In this document: positions 47,502-56,124 of the stretch, one piece after another
Numbering within the stretch: the first letter of the stretch is position 1
How the letters are laid out: each line of letters begins with the position of its first letter
Source of the DNA: Sphaerospermopsis aphanizomenoides BCCUSP55
Lineage (GTDB): Bacteria; Cyanobacteriota; Cyanobacteriia; Cyanobacteriales; Nostocaceae
Direction: 5' to 3'
Length of the DNA: 64,000 bases
Assembly: GCF_001586785.1 (NCBI RefSeq)
Contig: NZ_LUFH02000009.1
Span: 20,340-84,339 of the forward strand
Program-made: the position numbers and the translations under genes
The notes under the pieces: model-generated
Told to the model about the DNA's origin: nothing
Databases searched by the model: none
Seen by the model: only the letters and a program-made list of their open reading frames with translations

Positions 47502-48251
47502 ATGACAACTTCAATTGTTCCCAATTTACACTCTACTACACCTAAACCTCACCAAAATTATCACTCTCAATACTGCACACTTCAATGGCGTAGAGGTCAG
47601 CTATTGGTAAAGCCTCCTAGTGATTTTCAACAACCTTATTTACCTTCGCTAGATAACGAACAATTATTGGTGGAGTGTTTAAAAAATTCTCCTGTTAATG
47701 TAGTAACTATAGATCCAAAATTAGGTTATGCTGCGCTGCGATTTTGGGCAGATGCCTGTCAGCAAGCTAATAAGCCAATATTTCTATCCATGGCCTGTAG
47801 GAATCAATTTTCTACATTAAGTCAGCCAGTATTGATAGTGATACAAAGACTAATAGACTGGATTTTAGCACTAAGTTTACTGCTATTAATTAGTCCTTTA
47901 ATGCTGGGACTAATTGTCATCATGCGCCTTCAATCATTTGATTTACTCTTTACTTATAAGTGGCATATTGGTGAAAGAGGTAAATTATTTAGAGCTATCA
48001 ACTTCTGCACAACCAGAAACAACCATAGTCCGCGATTAGGTTTATGGATGCGTAAATATGGTTTAGATAACTTACCTAAATTATTCAATGTCCTCTGTGG
48101 GGAAATGAGTTTGATTAAATATCGTTGTTGGTGTTTAGAAGATGTGATCAAACTAAGTTTAGAAATAAAAGAGCAACAGTTAAATGAACTACCTGAAGTA
48201 ATAACTGCATGGCAAATAGAGACTGAATACGAAACAGCGAGATTGTCATAA
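47502..48251 (+). CDS. hepC: HepC, sugar-transferase-like heterocyst polysaccharide protein
   Basis: 249 aa. The C-terminal half is a shortened polyprenyl-phosphate sugar transferase: a TM helix (IDWILALSLLLLISPLMLGL), a WHIGERGKLFRAINFCTTR segment, LGLWMRKYGLDNLPKLFNVLCGEMSLIKYR. The N-terminal about 125 residues are specific to this group. The usual PRP after MSLV is replaced by IKYR, so initiating transferase activity may be altered. It lies between the Wzc-like gene and hepA, as hepC (alr2834) does in Anabaena PCC 7120, where it is needed to make the heterocyst envelope polysaccharide layer. Confidence 0.82.
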   Translation: MTTSIVPNLHSTTPKPHQNYHSQYCTLQWRRGQLLVKPPSDFQQPYLPSLDNEQLLVECLKNSPVNVVTIDPKLGYAALRFWADACQQANKPIFLSMACRNQFSTLSQPVLIVIQRLIDWILALSLLLLISPLMLGLIVIMRLQSFDLLFTYKWHIGERGKLFRAINFCTTRNNHSPRLGLWMRKYGLDNLPKLFNVLCGEMSLIKYRCWCLEDVIKLSLEIKEQQLNELPEVITAWQIETEYETARLS

Positions 48252-48395
48252 ATTAAATACAATCTACATCTAGGATAAGAATTCATATTTCTTTTAGTTT
48301 TCATCCTAGTATGTTTTTTATTTCCATGATGATTATTTCCTGTTTTCATCTTCAATCTCAGGAATTATATACCTAACTCAAAAATTAATAGCACC

Positions 48396-49340
48396 ATGCA
48401 AACAGCAATTTGTACCGTTTTTGAAAAAGACTACCACTATGGTGTAGGAGCTTTGGTAAATTCCTTATATCACCACGGTTTTAGAGGCATATTTTGGGCA
48501 GGATATCGTGGTAATTTACCCCATTGGGCTAAGTCTGTGCAAGCAGGAAATGGTTATCAAGAATTAGCTATAGGTGAAGGTTGTGCAATCAGGTTTGTCA
48601 AGCTAGAAACTCGTAAGCATTTAGGTTTTTACAAGCCTGATTTTATGTCTTTATTATGGGAAAAATATTGCCCAGATGTTGAAGTATTGTTTTACTTTGA
48701 TCCGGACATTGTCAATAAATGTAGTTGGCATTACTACGAAAATTGGGTAAGTCGAGGTATTGCTCTTTGCGGTGATTCTTGGTATCTTGTTCCTGCAAAT
48801 CATCCCAAACGTTTAGCATGGAAAGAATTTGCTGAAAATAACGGTTTTGTTTGTGAGCGAGAATTAGATTATCACTACAATAGTGGCTTTATTGGTGTCC
48901 ATAAAAATTACAGATCTATCCTCAATCTTTGGCAGAAATTAGAAGAAGTAGGTGAGATGTCAGGATATGCCAATTTAGAGGATCTTTATGGTGATAAAAC
49001 CTTTAATACTTATCCCTATCTTTATGGTGACCAGACTTATTTAAACTTAGCATTGATGCTGAGTAATTATCCTTTAAGTACCATTGGGCCTGAAGGGATG
49101 GATTTTATTCCTGGTGGTACTATCATGTCTCACGCCACCGTACCAAATATTAAACCTTGGCGCAAGCAATTAATTATAAATGCTTTACAAGGTAGCTCTC
49201 CAACTGTGACTGATAAATTATATTGGCGACATAGCCAAACACCAATTCAATTATATTCAACAGTAAAATTATTCTGGCAACAATTTGAAATTCTCTTTGG
49301 ATCTGCTGTTGGTCGTTTTATTCGTCGCGCTCCAATGTAA
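48396..49340 (+). CDS. Putative GT-A glycosyltransferase
   Basis: 314 aa. A GT8/LgtC-like or nucleotide-diphospho-sugar transferase fold: ICTVFEKDYHYGVGALVNSL start, LFYFDPDIV as DxD motif (about residue 110), LDYHYNSGFIGVHK, YGDQTYLNLAL, and MSHATVPNIKPWRK near the end. No TM helix. It lies between hepC and hepA, with 144 and 65 bases on the two sides. In the Anabaena PCC 7120 island, as I recall, hepA follows hepC directly, so this gene may be a lineage-specific addition. Donor and acceptor are unknown. Confidence 0.8.
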   Translation: MQTAICTVFEKDYHYGVGALVNSLYHHGFRGIFWAGYRGNLPHWAKSVQAGNGYQELAIGEGCAIRFVKLETRKHLGFYKPDFMSLLWEKYCPDVEVLFYFDPDIVNKCSWHYYENWVSRGIALCGDSWYLVPANHPKRLAWKEFAENNGFVCERELDYHYNSGFIGVHKNYRSILNLWQKLEEVGEMSGYANLEDLYGDKTFNTYPYLYGDQTYLNLALMLSNYPLSTIGPEGMDFIPGGTIMSHATVPNIKPWRKQLIINALQGSSPTVTDKLYWRHSQTPIQLYSTVKLFWQQFEILFGSAVGRFIRRAPM

Positions 49341-49405
49341 GGATATTGATTATATATTGATATCCAATTTTTGTCGTGTTCTGAAAATAATCTTTCCAAA
49401 ATTTT

Positions 49406-51235
49406 ATGTATTTCAAATTGCCCACATCAACCTTAAAAATCTTCAAATACACGAATTTCTGGCAAAACAATCATTTAATATTACGAGAGTTCAAACACTT
49501 TAAATTAACGGCTATTTTAGCAATATTTTTTTCGTTATTATCTGCTAGCTGTGAGGGATTTGGCTTAGGTTTTTTGCTTGTATTTTTGCAAAGCTTGACT
49601 ACTCCTGGTTCTGAACCTGTAAAAATAGGAATTGACTGGTTTGATATTGCAATTTTAGGTATTAACGCTTCAGCAACCGAGCGATTATACCGCGTATCGG
49701 CTTTAATTGTGATTACCACCTGTATCCGTGCATCATTCAATTACCTAGGACAGATTTGCATCCAGTTTAGTGAAATAAGTTTAGTAGATAATCTACGTCA
49801 ACGAATTTTTGAACAATTAGCAGCTCAAAACCTAAGTTTTTTTAGTAAAAAAAGCTCTGGAGAATTGATTAATACTCTCACTAATGAAATGGAGAGGATT
49901 AGACAAATTTTTGGAGGTATGGCTTTTTTAGTCACCAGAAGTTTAACTCTAGCAGTTTATTCCATTTCATTGTTTATTTTGTCATGGAAACTTTCAATAG
50001 TCTCTTTTTTGTTATTTGGTCTTTTAGCAGTAGGGCTATCAACATTAAATAAACAAATTAGAGAACGTAGTTTTGAAATCACCAAAGCTAATGACCATTT
50101 TACTTCTAGGGCGCTAGAATTTATTGAAGGTATACGTACAGTTCATGCCTTCTATACTCAAAAATTTGAACAGCAGCGATATAATCAAGCCAGTGGCAAC
50201 ATAGTTAAAACTTGGAAGAGAGTTTATTGGATTTCTCTGCTAGTTAGACCTTTAGCAGAGAGTATAGCTACTCTGATTCTTATCACTATGGTTTGTGTGG
50301 CAGTACTGACAGGCTTAATGCAGGTTTCTGCCTTATTGACTTTCTTCTTTGTGCTATTTCGCATCGTGCCAATGACTCAAGATTTGAATGGCGTAATAGC
50401 TTTTGTCAGTACCCAAGCTGGAGCAGTAGAAAATATCAAGGATCTATTAAAAACAGAGGATAAAATTTACTTTCAAAATGGACATCTTCCGTTTAGGGGA
50501 TTACAAAGAGTCATAGAAATAGTAGCTGTAAATTTTGGTTATGAACCTCATAAACTGGTACTCAAAGATATTACGCTAACGATTGAAAAGGGAAAAATGA
50601 TTGCCCTAGTTGGTGCATCTGGTGGTGGTAAAACAACACTTGCTGATTTAATGGCCAGATTTTACGATCCAATAGACGGAAGAATACTCATAGATGGAGT
50701 AAATTCAAGGGAATTTGAAATTGGATCTCTGCGCCGTAGAATGGCAATAGTTAGTCAAAAAACTTTTATTTTCAACACTTCCATTCGCAACAATATTGCC
50801 TATGGTACACCAGAAGCAACTGAGGCGGAAATTATAGAAGCCGCACGTTTAGCAAATGCTCTGGAATTTATCGACAAATTACCTCAAGGTATGGATACAG
50901 TTATCGGTGCTGATGGTATTCAATTATCTGGAGGACAACAACAACGGATTGTTATTGCTCGCGCTTTGGTCAGAAATCCAGAAATTTTGATTTTAGATGA
51001 ACCCACAAGTGCTTTAGATGCAATCACAGAACAGGTAATTCAAGAGTTGTTAGAAAAATTTACCGAAGGTCGGACAGTAATTGTTATTGCCCATCGACTT
51101 TCTACCATCGCTCAAGCCGATAAAGTGGTTGTGATTGAACAAGGAAAAATTGTGGAGCAGGGAGCATATCAAAGCCTACTAGAACAACGTGGTAAGTTTT
51201 GGAAATATTATCAAATTCAAAATGAAGTCAAATAA
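49406..51235 (+). CDS. hepA: HepA, ABC exporter of heterocyst envelope polysaccharide
   Basis: 609 aa, the half-transporter form (six TM helices in about 30-330, then ATPase). ATPase motifs: Walker A GASGGGKTTL, Q-loop VSQKTFIFNTSIRNNIAYG, signature LSGGQQQRIVIARA, Walker B ILILDEPTSALD and switch His in VIVIAHRLST. Length and position after hepC match HepA (alr2835) of Anabaena PCC 7120. HepA mutants lack the envelope polysaccharide and cannot fix nitrogen in air. It probably flips or exports the polysaccharide or its lipid-linked unit as a homodimer. In Anabaena, hepA is induced in proheterocysts; no matching site could be read here. Confidence 0.92.
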   Translation: MYFKLPTSTLKIFKYTNFWQNNHLILREFKHFKLTAILAIFFSLLSASCEGFGLGFLLVFLQSLTTPGSEPVKIGIDWFDIAILGINASATERLYRVSALIVITTCIRASFNYLGQICIQFSEISLVDNLRQRIFEQLAAQNLSFFSKKSSGELINTLTNEMERIRQIFGGMAFLVTRSLTLAVYSISLFILSWKLSIVSFLLFGLLAVGLSTLNKQIRERSFEITKANDHFTSRALEFIEGIRTVHAFYTQKFEQQRYNQASGNIVKTWKRVYWISLLVRPLAESIATLILITMVCVAVLTGLMQVSALLTFFFVLFRIVPMTQDLNGVIAFVSTQAGAVENIKDLLKTEDKIYFQNGHLPFRGLQRVIEIVAVNFGYEPHKLVLKDITLTIEKGKMIALVGASGGGKTTLADLMARFYDPIDGRILIDGVNSREFEIGSLRRRMAIVSQKTFIFNTSIRNNIAYGTPEATEAEIIEAARLANALEFIDKLPQGMDTVIGADGIQLSGGQQQRIVIARALVRNPEILILDEPTSALDAITEQVIQELLEKFTEGRTVIVIAHRLSTIAQADKVVVIEQGKIVEQGAYQSLLEQRGKFWKYYQIQNEVK

Positions 51236-51324
51236 ATAGGTATTAATTTCTTAATCCATTTTGCAAAATTTATCCAATATCTTGGTGATTTAGTGGCAAT
51301 TTCAGTAAACAAGAGACAAAATAT

Positions 51325-52491
51325 ATGATCAATAATCTTCCTGCTAAATTTAATGGTAAAGTATATTTTTTCTGTGACCCTAGAGAGGGTGTTGATGTCG
51401 GAGATCAGTTTCAACATTTGTTGGTTTGTTTAGCAGAAGGTTTTCGGGAACTGGGAATATCTTGTTTTTCCAATGTCAACTACTGGCGGGAGTCACCACA
51501 AGAGGAAAAATATCTCTTGAATTATCAACCAGATATCACACCTGATGATTGTTCTCTCGTCTTGTTAACTAATAATTGGTTTCATATTAATTATCCTTTA
51601 CCAGATAATTTATTTAAGCCAAGTCGTCAATATCTAACTGTTTATTTAGATGGCGAAGATAGTGACAAAACATACATACAAAGACCAGAATTTAGACAAT
51701 TTGATTTTATTTTTCGGAATCATTTTAACAGCAAGCTCAACTATGGTAAGAATTTTTACCCTTGGGGCTTTGGTTTGAGTAATCGGATTTTACAGGAAGT
51801 TAAAGACAGCCCCAGTTATAATGAGCGAAACAAACAAATTCTGATTAATTTTAGAAGTTGGAAAAGAGGTCATCCAGTCAGAAATATCAGTTCTAGTCTA
51901 TTCCTGCCCGAAATTACAAATCTTCTGCAAATAGATAATAGTATTGATAATCCAGATAACCGTTCAACTGAAGCATATCATGAGTTGCAATGGTTACAGA
52001 CAGGTAAACGTCATTATCCAAGCTATTATCATCGCCTGAAAAATTCAACAGCCTGTGCCTGTTTTGGTGGCTTTTTTGTTCCTGCTTGGCCAAATAATCC
52101 AGGTAATGTAATGAATCGTATTGGTAAGCAATTTCTTAGCAATATAGGATTAAAATCTAACACTATTGTACAGTGGGATAGTTGGCGATTTTGGGAATCA
52201 TTAGCTGCCGGCTGTACTACTTTTCATTTAGATTTTGAGAAATATGGGCTTTGTCTGCCTGTAATGCCTGAGAATTGGCGGCATTATATTGGTATAGACT
52301 TAGATAACGTAAAAGTCGCTATAGAAAGAATAGCTGATGAACCAGAAATTTTAGAGCAAATTGCTTTACAAGGAAGGTTGTGGGCAATAGAAAATTATAG
52401 TCCTGTACCGACAGCATTACGCTTGTTAGAGACTATTTACCAACAACCAATCTCTCAAAAATATCAAGTGGAAACATTGGTAAATATTTAA
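51325..52491 (+). CDS. Putative GT-B glycosyltransferase, unrecognised family
   Basis: 388 aa, soluble. The C-terminal third is GT-B-like: VQWDSWRFWESLAAGCTTFHLDFEKYG (the usual E-AAG donor region), PENWRHYIGIDLDNVK and a terminal helix ALRLLETIYQ as in GT1_2-type domains. The N-terminal part (VYFFCDPREGVDVGDQFQHLLVCLAEGFRELGI) looks like an acceptor Rossmann half. I do not recognise a named family. It sits 89 bases after hepA in the same direction, so it is probably in the same transcription unit and adds a sugar or a substituent. Confidence 0.7.
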   Translation: MINNLPAKFNGKVYFFCDPREGVDVGDQFQHLLVCLAEGFRELGISCFSNVNYWRESPQEEKYLLNYQPDITPDDCSLVLLTNNWFHINYPLPDNLFKPSRQYLTVYLDGEDSDKTYIQRPEFRQFDFIFRNHFNSKLNYGKNFYPWGFGLSNRILQEVKDSPSYNERNKQILINFRSWKRGHPVRNISSSLFLPEITNLLQIDNSIDNPDNRSTEAYHELQWLQTGKRHYPSYYHRLKNSTACACFGGFFVPAWPNNPGNVMNRIGKQFLSNIGLKSNTIVQWDSWRFWESLAAGCTTFHLDFEKYGLCLPVMPENWRHYIGIDLDNVKVAIERIADEPEILEQIALQGRLWAIENYSPVPTALRLLETIYQQPISQKYQVETLVNI

Positions 52492-52653
52492 TTTTTGATC
52501 AGGGTGTATCTATATTTTGTAAGCATTCAACTATCAGTAGTCAGCTTTTTCACGACTATGCCAAATTTCTCAAATACTATTACTCCTGACTCCTGAATTC
52601 TTACTACATTTAACTAATATTTTTCGAGTTTGTAAATATACAGTGGTAATAAT

Positions 52654-53637
52654 ATGGCTATTAATTCTCAATTATCAGCACCTTTAGTCAGCGTTATCAT
52701 TCCAACTTATAACCGCCAAGAATACCTGAAAGAAGCTATTGCTAGTGCCGTTAAACAAACTTATCAAAATATTGAAATTATTGTTTCTGATAATTGTAGT
52801 TCGGAAAATCCTCAAAGTTTAGTTGAGTCTTTTGGCGATTCCCGGATCAAATTTTGGCGACATCCAGAAAATGTGGGAATGCTAAATAATCAGATGAATG
52901 CTTTTCAAATGGCACGTGGGAAATATGTTGCTAGTCTCCACGATGATGATATATGGAATCCAGATTTTTTAGCTAAACTTGTACCGCAATTAGAAGCAAA
53001 TTCTGACTTAATTCTGGCTTTTTGTGACCATTATATTATCAATTCTCAAGGAGAAATTAATGCAGCGATCACTGAAGAAAATACACGCTTTTATCAGCGT
53101 GATAAATTGGCTTCAGGAATTTATCAGGACTTTATTAAAATTGGCTTGGTTGATAAAAGTATCCCTACTGCGGCGGCTTGTGTAATTCGTAATGGTTTGA
53201 TTGATTGGAATAGTATTCCTTTAGAGGTTGGGGGAATGTGGGATTTATATTTAACTTACTTGTGCTGTATATCGGGATATAGTATTTACTATTGTTCAGA
53301 AAAATTAACGCGCTATCGCAACCACGATCAAACAGATACTAATATCAGTGGTAGCCGTAATGTACAGGCAAAAATTCGTAAGGCTACAAGTGAGATTTTC
53401 TGTTACCAAATTTTTATGAAAGATTCGCGTTTACAGCATTTTCATGCACACTTTAAAAAACTGTGGTTGGAAGCTAATACAACTTTAGGAATTGGTTTGT
53501 TGCGAGACCAGCAAAAAAAAGCAGCACGTTCTTATTTTTGGAGTGCTTTAAATGAACAAAAATTTAATTCACGGACTTTAATCGCTCTCACTCTTAGTTA
53601 CACACCTCAGATATTGACTAATAAATTACTGGGATGA
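52654..53637 (+). CDS. Family 2 glycosyltransferase
   Basis: 327 aa, GT-A fold: VSVIIPTYNRQEYLKEAI, EIIVSDNCSSENPQ, ARGKYVASLHDDDIWNPDF (metal-binding Asp cluster) and MWDLYLTYLCCISG. There is no TM helix apart from a weak C-terminal segment. It resembles the GT2 enzyme at 38885 in motif spacing but is clearly a different gene. It probably adds one residue of the envelope polysaccharide repeat. It follows a 160-base gap that contains CTCCTGACTCCTGAATTC repeats. Confidence 0.88.
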   Translation: MAINSQLSAPLVSVIIPTYNRQEYLKEAIASAVKQTYQNIEIIVSDNCSSENPQSLVESFGDSRIKFWRHPENVGMLNNQMNAFQMARGKYVASLHDDDIWNPDFLAKLVPQLEANSDLILAFCDHYIINSQGEINAAITEENTRFYQRDKLASGIYQDFIKIGLVDKSIPTAAACVIRNGLIDWNSIPLEVGGMWDLYLTYLCCISGYSIYYCSEKLTRYRNHDQTDTNISGSRNVQAKIRKATSEIFCYQIFMKDSRLQHFHAHFKKLWLEANTTLGIGLLRDQQKKAARSYFWSALNEQKFNSRTLIALTLSYTPQILTNKLLG

Positions 53638-53648
53638 TGGAAAATTAA

Positions 53649-53793
53649 TACCCAGATAAGTAAGTCGGCTCGAAAAAACCGAGGTATGTTACAAAATGTA
53701 AAGTCGGTGAAAGTCTCTTCCCTCTTGCCTTTTGCCTCTTGCCTTTTGCCTTGCCATAACGATAAATTTCAACGCCTACCTACTTATTGGGTT
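53649..53793. repeat. MITE-like element with TACCCA ends
   Basis: 145 bases with imperfect terminal inverted repeats: ACCCAGATAAGTAAGTCGG at the left and, as reverse complement of the right end, ACCCAATAAGTAGGTAGG. The interior carries CTTTTGCCTCTTGCC heptamers. It lies between two glycosyltransferase genes. Confidence 0.7.
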
Positions 53794-53849
53794 AAAGAGG
53801 TTAAGGTTCTAGCAAGAATTTATAAATTTATAAAATTGAGAGGTCATGA

Positions 53850-55052
53850 GTGAAACTTTGCATTGTTACTCATAAAATTAGAAAAGGTGATGGACAAGGA
53901 CGAGTCAACTATGAGGTAGCTATAGAAGCACTGCGCCGTGGTCATCAGTTAACATTATTAGCCAGTGAAATAGCACCAGATTTAGAACAAAATAGTGCGG
54001 TAAATTGGATTAAAATTCCCGTGAACGGATATCCTAGTGAATTTATTCGCAATTTTATTTTTGCTAAAAAAAGTGGTGAATGGTTGCGTCAACATCGGCA
54101 AGAAGTTGATTTAATTAAAGCCAATGGTGCAATTACTATAGGCACTACTGATGTCAATGCTGTGCATTTTGTCCATAATTCTTGGTGGGCATCACCTGTA
54201 CATATTTCCCGTCAACATCGAGATTTATATGGTTTATATCAGTGGCTGTACACTGCCATAAATGCCTATTGGGAAAAACTAGCTTTTCGCCAAACTAAAG
54301 TTGTTGTTGCTGTCTCTAAAAAAGTAGCGGAAGAGTTGGTTAATATTGGCGTAACCCGTGACAAAATTCGCGTTATTGTCAATGGAGTTGATTTACAAGA
54401 ATTTTCTCCTGGTGTGAGTTCTCGCCAACAATTGGGTTTACCAGAAAATGTCACATTAGCCTTATTTGCCGGTGATATTCGCATTTCTCGCAAAAACTTA
54501 GATACTGTACTTCATGCCTTAGTCAAAGTTCCTGATTTACATTTAGCAGTTGTTGGCGAAACCAAAGATAGCCCCTATCCAGAAATGGTTGCAGCTTTAA
54601 AATTAACTGAACGGGTACATTTTTTAGGTTATCGCCGTGATATGCCACAAATTCAACAGGCATCAGATTTATTTGTATTTCCTTCCCGTTATGAACCTTT
54701 TGGATTAGTAGTAATTGAAGCGATGGCTTCAGGTTTACCAGTAATTACTGCTAAAACTACTGGTGCGGCTGATTTATTAACACCAGCTTGTGGAATTGTT
54801 TTACCCGACTGTGACGATGTTGATGCTTTAGCCGATGCTTTGAAATTATTGAACAGCGATCGCACATTACGCCAGCAAATGGGTAAAGTAGCGCGTACCA
54901 TTGCTGAACAATATAGCTGGACGACTATGGCACAAACCTATTTAGATTTATTTGAAGAGTTAATTAAAAATGAGGAATACAGTTCTCATCCCTACCTATC
55001 GCCGTCCGCAAGACTTATCTCGTTGCCTTTCCGCACTGCAAGCCCAAACTAA
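53850..55052 (+). CDS. Family 4 glycosyltransferase
   Basis: 400 aa, GT-B fold. GTG start (VKLCIVTHKIRKGDGQGRVN) with GAGAGG eight bases upstream. Donor-binding region: FPSRYEPFGLVVIEAMASGLPVITAKTTGAADLL with the conserved Glu residues; earlier RISRKNLDTVLHALVKV and VVAVSKKVAEELV. The last about 27 residues (SSHPYLSPSARL...) overlap the next gene in another frame and look non-conserved, so the original stop may have been lost. The HEP island of Anabaena has a required GT4 gene two places after hepA (alr2837, from memory). Confidence 0.9.
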   Translation: MKLCIVTHKIRKGDGQGRVNYEVAIEALRRGHQLTLLASEIAPDLEQNSAVNWIKIPVNGYPSEFIRNFIFAKKSGEWLRQHRQEVDLIKANGAITIGTTDVNAVHFVHNSWWASPVHISRQHRDLYGLYQWLYTAINAYWEKLAFRQTKVVVAVSKKVAEELVNIGVTRDKIRVIVNGVDLQEFSPGVSSRQQLGLPENVTLALFAGDIRISRKNLDTVLHALVKVPDLHLAVVGETKDSPYPEMVAALKLTERVHFLGYRRDMPQIQQASDLFVFPSRYEPFGLVVIEAMASGLPVITAKTTGAADLLTPACGIVLPDCDDVDALADALKLLNSDRTLRQQMGKVARTIAEQYSWTTMAQTYLDLFEELIKNEEYSSHPYLSPSARLISLPFRTASPN

Positions 55053-55926
55053 AGCAGTTGATCAGATAATTGTGGTAGTTCGAGATACAGATACAGAAAC
55101 TTGGCAATTTTTACACCAATTTCCTTGCCAAAACCTGCCACTACAAACCGTCACAGTCACACAACCAGGAGTAGTCGCAGCCCTCAACGCTGGACTAGTA
55201 GCGGTAGCAGGAGACATAGTTTCCATTACTGATGATGATGCCGCACCCCATTCTGACTGGTTGCAAAAAATCAATGTCCATTTTCAAAACGATGGTTGCA
55301 TAGGTGCGGTGGGCGGACGTGACTGGATACACCGGGGTGAAAAGATAGAAGACGGATCATATCCGATAGTCGGGCGTTTACAGTGGTTTGGGCGTGTCAT
55401 TGGCAACCATCATCTGGGAGTAGGTGAAGCCCGTGAAGTGGATGTCCTCAAAGGTGTAAATATGAGTATCCGCACCCAGGCGATCGGCAAATTAAAATTT
55501 GATGAAAGAATGCGAGGAACTGGCGCACAGGTACATTTTGAAATGGCCTTTACCTTTGCACTCCAACGCGCAGGTTGGAAAATTATTTATGATCCCAGTA
55601 TTGGTGTAGATCACTATCCAGCCCAACGTTTTGATGAAGACCAACGCCAAAACTTTAATGAAATTGCCTGTATTAATTTAGTACACAATGAAACCGTAGT
55701 TTTATTAGAACATCTGCCACTATTACGCCAAATTGCTTTTTTATTATGGGCAATATTAGTAGGCACAAAAGACTGTTTTGGCTTAGTCCAATGGCTGAGA
55801 TTTTTTCCCAGTCAAGGCAAAATTGTCAATAAAAAATTGCAAGCATCTTTGCGCGGCCGTTGGCAAGGATGGCAAACACATCAATTAAAAATTCAAAATA
55901 AGTATTCATCTCTCAGTAATCAGTAA
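54970..55926 (+). CDS. Family 2 glycosyltransferase
   Basis: 318 aa, GT-A fold: TVLIPTYRRPQDLSRCLSAL, VDQIIVVVRDTDTET, GDIVSITDDDAAPHSDWL (metal motif) and GAVGGRDWIHRG. Near the C-terminus is a probable membrane segment (QIAFLLWAILVGTKDCFGL). The start ATG lies 83 bases inside the preceding GT4 gene; the GT2 fold begins within four residues of it, so the overlap is real and translation is probably coupled. It probably works on the same polysaccharide. Confidence 0.88.
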   Translation: MRNTVLIPTYRRPQDLSRCLSALQAQTKAVDQIIVVVRDTDTETWQFLHQFPCQNLPLQTVTVTQPGVVAALNAGLVAVAGDIVSITDDDAAPHSDWLQKINVHFQNDGCIGAVGGRDWIHRGEKIEDGSYPIVGRLQWFGRVIGNHHLGVGEAREVDVLKGVNMSIRTQAIGKLKFDERMRGTGAQVHFEMAFTFALQRAGWKIIYDPSIGVDHYPAQRFDEDQRQNFNEIACINLVHNETVVLLEHLPLLRQIAFLLWAILVGTKDCFGLVQWLRFFPSQGKIVNKKLQASLRGRWQGWQTHQLKIQNKYSSLSNQ

Positions 55927-56124
55927 ATGGCTACGCTACGCTAACAGCTTTCAAATATAGATAGACAAACTTTGTAATAAAATTGGATTTTTTTACTCCC
56001 ATTCCACCAGTTTTAATGAGAGTAATTAACAGCATATTATTGATGGTTTTCCTGTTTTTGCTGATGGCTGAATGCTTGCTTATATACTTCAATCCAAAAT
56101 CCAAAATCTAACATCCAAAATAGT

